Shown here piece by piece: positions 44,302 to 52,280 of a stretch of 64,000 nt of DNA. The position numbers and the translations under genes are program-made. Positions within the stretch are counted from its first letter, which is position 1; each line of letters opens with the position of its first letter. This stretch comes from Flavobacterium denitrificans DSM 15936. Lineage in GTDB: Bacteria; Bacteroidota; Bacteroidia; Flavobacteriales; Flavobacteriaceae. The notes beneath the pieces are model-generated. The model was not told where the DNA came from. It saw only the letters and a program-made list of their open reading frames with translations, and did no database searches. The stretch covers positions 124,001 through 188,000 of the forward strand of contig NZ_AUDL01000012.1 of assembly GCF_000425445.1 (NCBI RefSeq), in the 5' to 3' direction.

Positions 44302-44447
44302 AAAAATAACTTTTTCGTTTTTAAATAAGGTATTGAAAATCAATTGCGTTATTTAATACTGATGCTTCAAAATAGAATTAAATACAAATGATGTCTTAAA
44401 ATATTTGGAGTGAATGAAAAATAGTAGTAATATTGCATCCTCAAACC

Positions 44448-44521
44448 GGTCCTATAGCTCAGCTGGTTAGAGCACCTGACTCATAATCAGGTGGTCCCTG
44501 GTTCGAGCCCAGGTGGGACCA
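44448..44521 (+). tRNA. tRNA with anticodon CAT (elongator Met or Ile2)
   Basis: 74 bases that fold as a complete cloverleaf: acceptor GGTCCTA/TGGGACC, D arm GCTC/GAGC, anticodon arm CCTGA-CTCATAA-TCAGG (anticodon CAT at 44482-44484), T arm with GTTCGAG, discriminator A. The first base pair is G-C, so it is not the initiator. Sequence alone cannot separate elongator Met from the Ile2 tRNA whose C34 is changed to lysidine. CCA is not encoded. Confidence 0.95.
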
Positions 44522-44526
44522 CAAAA

Positions 44527-44567
44527 CAAAAAAAAGCTTCATAAAATTTTATGAAGCTTTTTTGTTT
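44527..44567 (+). terminator. terminator of the tRNA gene
   Basis: AAAAAAGCTTCATAAAA / TTTTATGAAGCTTTTTT, near-perfect 17-bp palindrome, 6 bases after the tRNA. Confidence 0.92.
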
Positions 44568-44698
44568 TTAGGGTTGTATTTTTGCAAAAATCTTCTACAT
44601 TTGTCGGGTAAAGCTCTTTGAAAACAAGGCTTGTACGAAATTTCATAAAAGACCCCAAGTCTAATTTAATATCGCTTGTCTATGGCAAGTTTAAACTT

Positions 44699-44956
44699 AT
44701 GAAGATAACGAAAACTATTTTTTTTGCTATTTGTTTTGTTTTAATCAGTATCTCAAGTGTTTTGGCAAATAATCCACCAGCAGCATTGCCGCAGCCACAA
44801 AATAGGTCGGCTGGCGCAGCAGCAGACGACCCGGGTATTCCAGGCCCTCCTGGGGCTCCAATTGACCAAAATTTGATTGTTTTGGCGGGATGTGCAGTAT
44901 TGTTCGGGACATATGCAATTCGCAGATATAATTTAATAAAAAAAGCTTCAATTTAA
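44699..44956 (+). CDS. small secreted protein with Pro/Gly stretch and C-terminal membrane segment
   Basis: 85 aa from the ATG at 44699 (the frame is open from 44618, but that N-terminus is not signal-like). A signal peptide (to SSVLANN) is followed by a Pro/Gly/Ala-rich linker (PPAALPQPQ, DDPGIPGPPGAPID), then a hydrophobic segment (LIVLAGCAVLFGTYAI) and a basic tail (RRYNLIKKASI). This tripartite motif, hydrophobic segment and basic tail resembles sorting-signal proteins of the PEP-CTERM type, but the exact motif differs. The stop lies within the left arm of a terminator. Confidence 0.6.
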   Translation: MKITKTIFFAICFVLISISSVLANNPPAALPQPQNRSAGAAADDPGIPGPPGAPIDQNLIVLAGCAVLFGTYAIRRYNLIKKASI

Positions 44957-44971
44957 ATTGAAGCTTTTTTT
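44938..44971. terminator. bidirectional terminator between 44699 gene and ribE
   Basis: AAAAAAGCTTCAATTT / AAATTGAAGCTTTTTT, perfect palindrome with A and T runs, serving convergent genes. It overlaps the last codons of the plus-strand gene. Confidence 0.9.
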
Positions 44972-44987
44972 ATGGGTGTTTTTCGAT

Positions 44988-45578
44988 TTATTTGTTGATG
45001 GCGTAAAGACGAGAAATGTATTTTCCGACAACATCAAACTCTAAATTTATTTTTGTTCCTATTCTGAAATCTTTAAAATTAGTATGTTCAAAAGTGTAAG
45101 GGATTATCGAAACGCTAAATTCATTTGTTTTTGAATTTACAACAGTAAGGCTTACTCCGTTTACTGTAATAGAGCCTTTTTCGATTGTGATGTTGTTTAA
45201 ATTTTTGTCGTATTCAAAAGTGTAATTCCAACTTCCATTTGCTTCTTCAATTTTGATGCAAGTTCCGGTTTGATCTACGTGCCCTTGAACAATATGTCCA
45301 TCAAGTCGGTCACCAAGTTTCATTCCTCTTTCTAAATTTACAATATCTCCGGTTTTCCAATCTCCAATATTGGTTTTTAAAATAGTTTCGTCAATTGCTG
45401 TTACCGTATAAAGCGAATCCTTTATAGCAACAACCGTTAAGCAGATTCCGTTATGAGAGACACTTTGGTCAATTTTTAATTCATTAGTAATAGATGAATC
45501 AATAGTGATGTGAAGATTGCTTTGGTCTTTTTGTATTTCATGAACCCTTCCTAGGGTTTCTATAATTCCTGTGAACAT
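44988..45578 (-). CDS. ribE: riboflavin synthase, alpha subunit
   Basis: 196 aa with two lumazine-binding repeats: first starting MFTGIIETLGRVHEI with SHNGICLTVV, second around LDGHIVQGHVDQTG with VNGVSLTVV. It dismutates two 6,7-dimethyl-8-ribityllumazine to riboflavin. No FMN riboswitch fits in the 57-base upstream gap. Divergent from pdxA. Confidence 0.95.
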   Translation of the reverse strand: MFTGIIETLGRVHEIQKDQSNLHITIDSSITNELKIDQSVSHNGICLTVVAIKDSLYTVTAIDETILKTNIGDWKTGDIVNLERGMKLGDRLDGHIVQGHVDQTGTCIKIEEANGSWNYTFEYDKNLNNITIEKGSITVNGVSLTVVNSKTNEFSVSIIPYTFEHTNFKDFRIGTKINLEFDVVGKYISRLYAINK

Positions 45579-45594
45579 TGTTGTTTTATTTTAC

Positions 45595-45602
45595 TAAATT
45601 TG
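45595..45602 (+). promoter_or_regulatory. -7 box of pdxA
   Basis: TAAATTTG, exact TAnnTTTG match, 33 bases before the pdxA start. It lies 5 bases from a minus-strand -7 box (45608-45615), so the two promoters overlap. Confidence 0.45.
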
Positions 45603-45607
45603 CACAT

Positions 45608-45615
45608 CAAAATTA
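45608..45615 (-). promoter_or_regulatory. -7 box of ribE
   Basis: On the minus strand TAATTTTG, exact TAnnTTTG match, 29 bases before the ribE start codon. Confidence 0.45.
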
Positions 45616-45635
45616 GTAATAAATAAGCTGAGCTC

Positions 45636-46685
45636 ATGAATAAAAAAGCAGAAAATATAATTGTTGGAATTTCAGTTGGAGATTTAAACGGTATTGGAAG
45701 CGAAGTTATATTGAAAACATTCGAGGATTCTCGTATGCTGGAGTTGTGTACGCCAGTTGTTTTTGCAAATGCCAAAATATTGTCTTTTGTAAAAAAGAGC
45801 TTTACATCTTCGGTTCAATTTCATGGTGTAGATAAATTAGAGCAAGTTTTGCCAGGAAAAGTGAATGTTTTCAATCTTTGGAAAGAAGGCGTAGATATTA
45901 ATCTTGGGAAAAATGATGAAAAAATCGGCGAATACGCAATTAAATCTTTTGTAGCGGCAACAAAAGCTTTGAAAGATGGTTTGATTGATGTTTTGGTTAC
46001 GGCGCCAATTAATAAATACAATATTCAGTCAGAAGAATTTAAATTTCCTGGGCATACCGATTATTTGGATCAAGAATTAGAAGGAAATGCGCTTATGATG
46101 ATGGTGCAGGATAATTTAAGAGTAGGTTTATTGACAGATCATGTGCCTTTAAATGAAGTGTCGTCGCATTTGACAGAAGAATTAATTACAAGAAAAATTG
46201 AGACAATAAGAAAATCATTGATTCAGGATTTTAGTATTGTGAAGCCGAAAATTGCAGTTTTAGGATTAAATCCGCATGCTGGTGATGGCGGCGTTATTGG
46301 AAAAGAAGATGATTTGGTTTTGAGGCCTGTTTTGAAAAAATTATTTGATGCAGGTACAATGGTTTTTGGCCCATTTCCGGCTGATGGTTTTTTTGGAAGC
46401 GGTCAGTATGAAAAATATGACGCAATTGTGGCAACATATCATGATCAGGGATTGATTCCTTTTAAAACATTGTCTTTTGGAAAAGGAGTAAATTATACAG
46501 CAGGTCTAAATAAAGTAAGGACCTCACCAGATCACGGTACTGCCTATGATATTGCTGGAAAAGATATGGCAGATTTTAATTCGTTTAAAGAAGCGGTTTA
46601 TCTTGCGATCGATATTTTTCGCTCGCGTAATCAGTATGAGGAGATTAGCCAAAAACCTCTAAAAATAAAAGAAAAACAGTTATAA
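45636..46685 (+). CDS. pdxA: 4-hydroxythreonine-4-phosphate dehydrogenase
   Basis: 349 aa NAD-dependent enzyme of pyridoxal phosphate synthesis (DXP-dependent route). Motifs: VGISVGDLNGIGSEV at the start, FPGHTDYLDQEL (metal His), LNPHAGDGGVIGKED, and ATYHDQGLIPFKTLSFGKGVNYTAGL with the third metal ligand, then TSPDHGTAYDIAGK. Followed after 105 bases by the YceD-rpmF cluster with its own promoter. Confidence 0.95.
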   Translation: MNKKAENIIVGISVGDLNGIGSEVILKTFEDSRMLELCTPVVFANAKILSFVKKSFTSSVQFHGVDKLEQVLPGKVNVFNLWKEGVDINLGKNDEKIGEYAIKSFVAATKALKDGLIDVLVTAPINKYNIQSEEFKFPGHTDYLDQELEGNALMMMVQDNLRVGLLTDHVPLNEVSSHLTEELITRKIETIRKSLIQDFSIVKPKIAVLGLNPHAGDGGVIGKEDDLVLRPVLKKLFDAGTMVFGPFPADGFFGSGQYEKYDAIVATYHDQGLIPFKTLSFGKGVNYTAGLNKVRTSPDHGTAYDIAGKDMADFNSFKEAVYLAIDIFRSRNQYEEISQKPLKIKEKQL

Positions 46686-46728
46686 ACAAAAAAAGGTGAA
46701 TAAGATTATTAGATTTGTAATAATTTTA

Positions 46729-46736
46729 TATCTTTG
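46729..46736 (+). promoter_or_regulatory. -7 box of the yceD-rpmF operon
   Basis: TATCTTTG, exact TAnnTTTG match in the context TATATCTTTGCACC. It makes the ATG at 46791 the likely start of the first gene and excludes the in-frame start at 46734. Confidence 0.5.
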
Positions 46737-46790
46737 CACCCCAATTCGGATATCTGTTTACAGATTGGAATTGATCAAATTGATGTTGAA

Positions 46791-47333
46791 ATGAGCAAAA
46801 CAAAAGAATTTTTAATTCCTTTCGTAGGGTTAAAACTAGGAAAACACCATTTTGAGTATCAAATAAATAACACGTTCTTTAAGAACTTTGATTACGATGA
46901 GTTTCAAAGTTCAGATATTAAAGTCAATTTACTTTTTGAAAAAAAAAGTAATATGTTAGAGTTAGAATTCAAACATAAAGGAACTGTAAATGTGCCTTGT
47001 GATGTAACAGGCGAAGATTTTGATTTACCTATAAAAGGGAAAATGAAGTTGATTGTTCGTTTTGGAGAAGAATTCAATGATGATAATGAAGAGTTGTTGA
47101 TTTTACCACATGGTGAGCATGAGATTGATGTGGCGCAATATATTTATGAAATGATCGCGCTTTCTGTCCCTCAAAAAAGAATTCATCCAGGTGTTAAAGA
47201 CGGAAGTCTGCAAACAGAAGCTTTAGCAAAACTGAATGAATTAAGTGTAAAAGAACAAAAGGAAGAGAGTAACAAAGAAGAAGATATTGACCCGCGTTGG
47301 GAAAAATTAAAGAAACTATTAACGGATAAATAA
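46791..47333 (+). CDS. DUF177/YceD-family protein
   Basis: 180 aa. Start at 46791 (MSKTKEFLIPFVGLKLGKH) because the -7 box at 46729 lies just before or inside any longer frame. The core VPCDVTGEDFDLPIKGKMKLIVRFGEE matches the YceD pattern of a strand-rich domain, although the usual C--C pair is reduced to a single cysteine. YceD proteins nearly always precede rpmF, as here (9 bases), and plant/bacterial homologues act in 23S rRNA maturation. Acidic C-terminal region. Confidence 0.85.
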   Translation: MSKTKEFLIPFVGLKLGKHHFEYQINNTFFKNFDYDEFQSSDIKVNLLFEKKSNMLELEFKHKGTVNVPCDVTGEDFDLPIKGKMKLIVRFGEEFNDDNEELLILPHGEHEIDVAQYIYEMIALSVPQKRIHPGVKDGSLQTEALAKLNELSVKEQKEESNKEEDIDPRWEKLKKLLTDK

Positions 47334-47342
47334 TATAGTAAA

Positions 47343-47537
47343 ATGGCACATCCTAAGAGAAAAACCTCGAAAACAAGAAGAGATAAGAGAAGAACACATT
47401 ATAAAGCTACTGTAGCTCAAATCGCTACATGTCCTATTACAGGTGAGGCACATTTATACCACAGAGCTTACTGGCATGAAGGTAAAATGTACTACAGAGG
47501 GCAAGTTGTTATCGATAAATCTGAAGCGGTTGCTTAA
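47343..47537 (+). CDS. rpmF: 50S ribosomal protein L32
   Basis: 64 aa. [20 protein letters not shown] at the start is diagnostic of L32. The zinc-binding cysteines of many L32 proteins are largely missing (only TCPITGE), i.e. a zinc-independent form. Second gene of the yceD-rpmF operon, followed by a terminator. Confidence 0.97.
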
Positions 47538-47560
47538 TACGTTTTTGTAAATTATACTAG

Positions 47561-47588
47561 AACTCTCACATAGTGAGAGTTTTTTTTG
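47561..47588 (+). terminator. terminator of the yceD-rpmF operon
   Basis: AACTCTCAC ATAG TGAGAGTT followed by T8. Confidence 0.9.
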
Positions 47589-47710
47589 TTGGTTATAATT
47601 TTCGTTTTTTGGGAAAATACACACAAAATCGTTTCGTTTTTTTTTGTAATTTTCAAGTCTTTTAAAAATTTTTCAAATACCCTGTATTTGAAAGGAAATA
47701 ATAGAATATA

Positions 47711-48709
47711 ATGAATACAATCACAGCCGCAATTACCGCTGTTGGAGGATACGTTCCTGACTTTGTACTTTCAAACAAAGTTCTTGAAACAATGGTTGAA
47801 ACCAATGACGAGTGGATTACCACTCGTACCGGAATTAAAGAAAGAAGAATTCTTAAAGATGCTGATAAAGGGACATCTTACCTTGCAATAAAAGCAGCAC
47901 AGGATTTAATTGCAAAAGCAAATATTGATCCATTAGAGATTGATATGGTTATAATGGCAACAGCAACACCAGATATGATGGTGGCTTCTACAGGAGTTTA
48001 TGTTGCTACAGAAATTGGAGCAACAAATGCATTTTCATACGATTTGCAAGCGGCATGTTCAAGTTTCTTATACGGAATGTCAACTGCTGCGGCTTATGTG
48101 CAGTCAGGACGTTACAAAAAAGTACTTTTAATTGGTGCAGATAAAATGTCATCAATTGTAGATTATACTGATAGAGCAACTTGTATCATCTTTGGTGATG
48201 GAGCAGGAGCCGTTTTGTTCGAACCAAATTATGAAGGTTTAGGTCTACAGGACGAATATTTAAGAAGTGATGGTGTTGGGCGTGATTTTCTTAAAATTCC
48301 TGCAGGAGGTTCTTTGATACCGCCAACAGAAGAAACTGTAAAAAACAGACAGCACAATATTATGCAAGATGGTAAAACTGTTTTCAAATATGCTGTTACA
48401 AATATGGCAGATGCCAGCGAATTGATTTTACAAAGAAACAATTTGACAAATCAAGATGTTGACTGGTTGGTACCACATCAAGCCAATAAACGTATCATTG
48501 ATGCTACAGCTGGAAGATTAGAATTAGAAGATTCTAAAGTTTTAGTAAACATTGAAAGATACGGTAATACTACTTCTGGAACTTTACCATTAGTATTAGC
48601 TGATTTTGAAGGCAAGCTTAAAAAAGGAGATAATGTCATCTTTGCTGCTTTTGGTGGTGGATTCACTTGGGGATCTATCTATTTAAAGTGGGCTTACGAT
48701 AAGAAATAA
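47711..48709 (+). CDS. fabH: beta-ketoacyl-ACP synthase III
   Basis: 332 aa. Catalytic Cys116 in DLQAACSSFLYGM, His in LVPHQANKRI and Asn in the ERYGNTTSGTLPL segment; ITTRTGIKERR near residue 40 is typical. It starts fatty acid synthesis from acyl-CoA and malonyl-ACP. It heads a fabH-accB-accC cluster, with 23 bases to accB. Confidence 0.95.
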   Translation: MNTITAAITAVGGYVPDFVLSNKVLETMVETNDEWITTRTGIKERRILKDADKGTSYLAIKAAQDLIAKANIDPLEIDMVIMATATPDMMVASTGVYVATEIGATNAFSYDLQAACSSFLYGMSTAAAYVQSGRYKKVLLIGADKMSSIVDYTDRATCIIFGDGAGAVLFEPNYEGLGLQDEYLRSDGVGRDFLKIPAGGSLIPPTEETVKNRQHNIMQDGKTVFKYAVTNMADASELILQRNNLTNQDVDWLVPHQANKRIIDATAGRLELEDSKVLVNIERYGNTTSGTLPLVLADFEGKLKKGDNVIFAAFGGGFTWGSIYLKWAYDKK

Positions 48710-48732
48710 ATTAAAACTAAAAACGAATCATT

Positions 48733-49218
48733 ATGGATTTAAAAGAAATTCAAAACCTAATCAAATTTGTAGCAAATTCGGGAGTTGCTGAAGTAAAGTT
48801 AGAAATGGATGATGTAAAAATCACTATCAGAACAACTTTAGAAACAAATGTTACTGAGGCTACTTATGTACAGCAATTGCCAGCTCAAGCTGCATTGCCA
48901 CAAGCTGCTGCTCCACAAGTTGCCGCACCAGTTGTTGTAAATGTAACTCCAGAAGCTCCAGCTGCTAACGATTCTAAATATGTTACTATAAAATCTCCAA
49001 TCATTGGAACATTCTATAGAAAACCATCTCCAGACAAACCAGTTTTCACTGAAGTAGGAAGCACAGTATCTAAAGGAGATGTTCTTTGTGTAATTGAAGC
49101 AATGAAATTATTCAACGAAATCGAATCTGAAGTGTCAGGAAAAATTGTTAAAATTCTTGTTGACGACATGTCTCCAGTTGAATTTGATCAACCTTTATTC
49201 TTAGTAGATCCATCATAA
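48733..49218 (+). CDS. accB: acetyl-CoA carboxylase biotin carboxyl carrier protein
   Basis: 161 aa. N-terminal helical domain, an Ala/Pro/Gln-rich linker (about residues 45-78; [16 protein letters not shown]) and the biotinyl domain with [11 protein letters not shown], biotin on Lys125. It carries the carboxyl group between AccC and AccAD. Confidence 0.96.
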   Translation: MDLKEIQNLIKFVANSGVAEVKLEMDDVKITIRTTLETNVTEATYVQQLPAQAALPQAAAPQVAAPVVVNVTPEAPAANDSKYVTIKSPIIGTFYRKPSPDKPVFTEVGSTVSKGDVLCVIEAMKLFNEIESEVSGKIVKILVDDMSPVEFDQPLFLVDPS

Positions 49219-49223
49219 ATAAA

Positions 49224-49317
49224 TTTAGATTTTAGATTTTAGATTTTAGAATGGTTCAATTTTTTTTAAATCATCTAAAATTATCTAATTATCAAATTGT
49301 CTAATTATCTAATTAAA
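49224..49317. repeat. AT-rich tandem repeats between accB and accC
   Basis: Three and a half copies of GATTTTA (49224-49250), then TCTAATTA-type octamers (about 49275-49317) in slightly varied copies. They fill most of the 104-base gap inside the acc operon and are the sort of sequence prone to slippage. Confidence 0.7.
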
Positions 49318-49322
49318 ATAAG

Positions 49323-50669
49323 ATGTTTAAAAAAATATTAATTGCGAATAGAGGAGAAATTGCACTTCGTGTAATTCGTACATGTAAGGAAATGGGAATT
49401 AAGACGGTTGCCGTTTACTCTACTGCCGATGCAGAAAGCTTGCATGTTAAGTTTGCTGATGAAGCGGTTTGTATTGGTCCCCCGCCAAGTAATTTATCGT
49501 ACTTAAAAATGTCAAATATCATTGCCGCTGCAGAAATTACAAATGCAGATGCAATACACCCAGGATACGGTTTCCTTTCTGAGAATGCTAAATTCTCAAA
49601 AATTTGTCAAGAGCACGGAATCAAATTTATTGGTGCTGCTCCTGAAATGATCGATAGAATGGGAGATAAAGCTTCTGCAAAAGCTACAATGAAAGCGGCA
49701 GGAGTTCCTTGTGTGCCAGGTTCAGACGGATTGTTAGAATCTTATGAGCATGCACAAAAAATTGCCAAAGAAATTGGCTATCCAGTGATGATGAAAGCTA
49801 CTGCTGGTGGTGGTGGAAAAGGAATGCGTGCCATCTGGAAAGAAGAAGATCTTTTAAAAGCTTGGGAAAGCGCACGTCAAGAAGCTGCTGCGGCATTTGG
49901 AAATGACGGAATGTACATGGAGAAACTTATTGAAGAGCCACGTCATATCGAAATTCAAGTTGTTGGAGATTCTTACGGAAAAGCATGTCACCTTTCTGAA
50001 AGAGATTGTTCAGTTCAACGTCGTCACCAAAAACTTACTGAAGAAACACCTTCACCTTTCATGACAGACGAACTTCGTACAAGAATGGGAGAGGCTGCTG
50101 TAAAAGCGGCTGAATTCATTAAATACGAAGGAGCTGGAACTGTAGAATTCTTGGTTGATAAACACAGAAATTTCTACTTCATGGAAATGAATACTCGTAT
50201 TCAAGTTGAGCACCCAATTACAGAACAAGTAATTGATTACGATTTGATTCGCGAGCAAATTATGGTAGCGGCTGGTATTCCGATCTCAGGAAAAAATTAC
50301 TTGCCACAATTGCACGCTATCGAGGTTCGTATTAATGCTGAAGATCCTTATAACGATTTTCGTCCTTCACCAGGAAAAATCACTACACTTCATATGCCAG
50401 GAGGACACGGAGTTCGTTTAGATACTCACGTTTATTCTGGTTACAGTATTCCGCCAAACTACGATTCTATGATTGCTAAGTTGATTACAACTGCACAATC
50501 TCGTGAAGAAGCTATCAGTAAAATGAGAAGAGCTCTTGATGAATTCGTGATTGAAGGTGTGAAAACTACAATACCTTTCCACAGACAATTAATGGATGAT
50601 CCGAAATACATAGAAGGAGATTATACAACTGCTTTTATGGAAACATTCAAAATGAATAGTCCAGAATAA
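49323..50669 (+). CDS. accC: acetyl-CoA carboxylase biotin carboxylase subunit
   Basis: 448 aa ATP-grasp enzyme. Starts [24 protein letters not shown] loop [13 protein letters not shown]; active-site segments [24 protein letters not shown], and [14 protein letters not shown]. It carboxylates the biotin of AccB as the first half-reaction of acetyl-CoA carboxylase. Length is standard. Followed by a terminator. Confidence 0.96.
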   Translation: MFKKILIANRGEIALRVIRTCKEMGIKTVAVYSTADAESLHVKFADEAVCIGPPPSNLSYLKMSNIIAAAEITNADAIHPGYGFLSENAKFSKICQEHGIKFIGAAPEMIDRMGDKASAKATMKAAGVPCVPGSDGLLESYEHAQKIAKEIGYPVMMKATAGGGGKGMRAIWKEEDLLKAWESARQEAAAAFGNDGMYMEKLIEEPRHIEIQVVGDSYGKACHLSERDCSVQRRHQKLTEETPSPFMTDELRTRMGEAAVKAAEFIKYEGAGTVEFLVDKHRNFYFMEMNTRIQVEHPITEQVIDYDLIREQIMVAAGIPISGKNYLPQLHAIEVRINAEDPYNDFRPSPGKITTLHMPGGHGVRLDTHVYSGYSIPPNYDSMIAKLITTAQSREEAISKMRRALDEFVIEGVKTTIPFHRQLMDDPKYIEGDYTTAFMETFKMNSPE

Positions 50670-50673
50670 TTTT

Positions 50674-50702
50674 AAAGGCTGCCGATTTCGGCAGCCTTTT
50701 TT
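50674..50702 (+). terminator. terminator of the fabH-accBC operon
   Basis: AAAGGCTGCCGA TTTC GGCAGCCTTTTTT-type hairpin 5 bases after the accC stop. Confidence 0.93.
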
Positions 50703-50712
50703 GTATTATCGC

Positions 50713-50745
50713 AACCCAACAAGTTTTGTGTCTTGTTGGGTTTTG
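50713..50745 (+). terminator. second hairpin, AACCCAACAAG type
   Basis: AACCCAACAAG TTTTGTGT CTTGTTGGGTTTT, a second terminator-like stem 10 bases after the first. AACCCAACA palindromes of this kind are also seen as repeats in this group of bacteria. Confidence 0.75.
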
Positions 50746-50765
50746 TTGTTTTAATGCATTAGGAA

Positions 50766-50814
50766 ACACTAAAAGTGTATAAAAATTACACACTAATTAA
50801 ATAAATTACACACT
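50766..50814 (+). promoter_or_regulatory. candidate activator-binding array upstream of the PepSY-like cluster
   Basis: A palindrome ACACT AAA AGTGT (50766-50778) is followed by two identical 12-mers, AAATTACACACT, at 50783-50794 and 50803-50814, exactly 20 bp apart (two helical turns). The distance to the first gene's start is about 150-180 bp, as for enhancer sites of NtrC-type activators. Binding by the response regulator encoded at 53041 is inference. Confidence 0.45.
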
Positions 50815-50901
50815 TTTTTAGAAATGCTATTTTTTGGCATAATGGTCATAATTCCTTTGTTTTTAAGGGTTTGAGTGGTGCAGAGTGCGATTTGTGGTTT
50901 A

Positions 50902-50917
50902 CGGCATAATAATTTCA
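50902..50917 (+). promoter_or_regulatory. weak sigma54-like -24/-12 candidate
   Basis: CGGCATAATAATTTCA aligns to TGGCACGNNNNTTGCA with GG and the final CA preserved but TC instead of GC at -13/-12. The predicted transcript would start about 35 bases before the first PepSY-like gene. A related GGCATAAT word lies at 50836-50843. Low confidence. Confidence 0.25.
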
Positions 50918-50963
50918 TTATCTAAAGCGTAAACAACTACAAACAAAATTAAAATATACATTT

Positions 50964-51260
50964 ATGAAAAAGCTATTCTTATCAGCCGCTATTGTTTTGG
51001 GAGGTTTAACTTCATTCGCAGCAAATTCTTCACTTGAAGATTCTATTATAAAAACGATTTCTATTCAAGATGAATATACCGAAATCAAATTAGAAGAATT
51101 ACCAGCTCCAATAACAGAGGCGTTAAAAAAAACATTTCCAAATGCAGTGCTTACAAAAGCATACAAAAATGCAAAATCTGAATACAAATTAGATGTTACT
51201 GTTGGTGAAAAAACAGGAAATCTTTTTGCTAACGCTGACGGTAGCTGGATTCAAAAATAA
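50964..51260 (+). CDS. PepSY-like secreted protein, copy 1 of 6
   Basis: 98 aa. Signal peptide (KKLFLSAAIVLGGLTSFAA) then a single PepSY-like/DUF2874 domain of about 65 residues: EIKLEELPAPITEALKKTFP, the core KAYKNAKSEYKLDVTV and a C-terminal NADGSWIQK. Proteins of this type are periplasmic or outer membrane associated and bind or inhibit other proteins in a few studied cases; the role here is unknown. First of six tandem paralogues and the one next to the candidate control region. Confidence 0.85.
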   Translation: MKKLFLSAAIVLGGLTSFAANSSLEDSIIKTISIQDEYTEIKLEELPAPITEALKKTFPNAVLTKAYKNAKSEYKLDVTVGEKTGNLFANADGSWIQK

Positions 51261-51308
51261 GTTTGAACAACGCTAAATAAAATTAATTAACTCTTAAATA
51301 TACACACT

Positions 51309-51605
51309 ATGAAAAATTTATTCTTATCAGCCGCAATCGTTTTGGGAAGTTTAACATCATTTGCTTCAACTTCGCCAATCGAAAATACAATCGTAAAAAC
51401 AATTTCTATTCAAGATGAATATACAGAAATTAAATTAGAAGAAGTTCCTTCTGCAGTTACAGATGCTCTTAAAAAAGCATATCCAGATGCAGTTTTGAAC
51501 AAAGCCTACAAAAATACTGCATCACAATATAAACTAGAAGTAGCAGTAGGAGATAAAGTAGGATCTCTTTATGCTAATGCAGACGGAACTTGGATTAAAA
51601 AATAA
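51309..51605 (+). CDS. PepSY-like secreted protein, copy 2 of 6
   Basis: 98 aa, signal peptide ending TSFAST. Core DALKKAYPDAVLNKAYKNTASQYKLEV and C-terminal NADGTWIKK. Nucleotide sequence of its signal-peptide region is almost the same as in copy 3 (shared CGTTTTGGGAAGTTTAACAT), pointing to recent duplication or gene conversion. 48 bases after copy 1. Confidence 0.85.
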   Translation: MKNLFLSAAIVLGSLTSFASTSPIENTIVKTISIQDEYTEIKLEEVPSAVTDALKKAYPDAVLNKAYKNTASQYKLEVAVGDKVGSLYANADGTWIKK

Positions 51606-51653
51606 TCCCTTTTTGTTCCAATCAAATTATTAATACTATTTAAAACTACTATC

Positions 51654-51950
51654 ATGAAAAAATTATTTATATCAGCCGCAATCGTTTTGGGAAGTTTAAC
51701 ATCATTCGCTTCAACTTCACCAATCGTGAATACAACCGTAAAATCAGTTTCTATCCAAGATGAATTTACAGAAATTAAAAACGAAGAAGTTCCAACTGCT
51801 GTAACAAATGCACTTAAAAAAGCGTATCCAGATGCAGTTTTAAATAAAGCATACAAAAATGCTGCTTCTCAATATAAATTGGAGATTACAGTAGGTGACA
51901 AAGTTGGTTCTTTGTATGCTAACGCTGATGGATCTTGGGTTAAAAAATAA
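51654..51950 (+). CDS. PepSY-like secreted protein, copy 3 of 6
   Basis: 98 aa, closest relative of copy 2 (same KKAYPDAVLNKAYKN block and the same ASTSPI start of the mature protein). Signal peptide KKLFISAAIVLGSLTSFA. The mature domain has a more acidic linker (FTEIKNEEVPTAVTNAL). 48 bases after copy 2, the same spacing as between copies 1 and 2. Confidence 0.85.
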   Translation: MKKLFISAAIVLGSLTSFASTSPIVNTTVKSVSIQDEFTEIKNEEVPTAVTNALKKAYPDAVLNKAYKNAASQYKLEITVGDKVGSLYANADGSWVKK

Positions 51951-51973
51951 TCACTAACTAAAAAACTTTCATT

Positions 51974-52261
51974 ATGAAAAAGATATTATTATCGGCAGCT
52001 ATCCTTTTAGGAGGACTGTCAATACAAGCCGCGCCAATTGTTGTTGGATCAACAACAGAATTAGTAAAATTTCAAGATGAGTATAAAGAAGTTGATGCTG
52101 TTCCGGCAGCTATTAAAACGGCTTTGGATAATGCTTATCCTGGTGTAAAACTTGAAAAAGCTTACGTAAACGATAAAAAAGAGTACAAAATCGAAATTAT
52201 CGTTCGTGATGTAAAATCAATAGTTTACACAGATGCCCAAGGAAACATTCTTAAAAAGTAA
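51974..52261 (+). CDS. PepSY-like secreted protein, copy 4 of 6
   Basis: 95 aa, the most diverged of the set. Signal peptide KKILLSAAILLGGLSIQAA. Core KLEKAYVNDKKEYKIEIIV and C-terminal TDAQGNILKK. The loop between the first strand and helix is three residues shorter than in the other copies. 23 bases after copy 3. Confidence 0.84.
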   Translation: MKKILLSAAILLGGLSIQAAPIVVGSTTELVKFQDEYKEVDAVPAAIKTALDNAYPGVKLEKAYVNDKKEYKIEIIVRDVKSIVYTDAQGNILKK

Positions 52262-52280
52262 CTAATAAATTATCCCCACT

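Noticed and set aside
44448..44521. Possible integration site at the tRNA gene
   Set aside because: No integrase and no direct repeat of the tRNA 3' end were seen in the window.
45579..45635. FMN riboswitch before ribE
   Set aside because: The gap is only 57 bases and has none of the conserved FMN-aptamer words.
50766..50814. CRISPR array
   Set aside because: Only two short direct repeats with a spacer of 8 bases, no Cas genes nearby; it fits a regulator site better.
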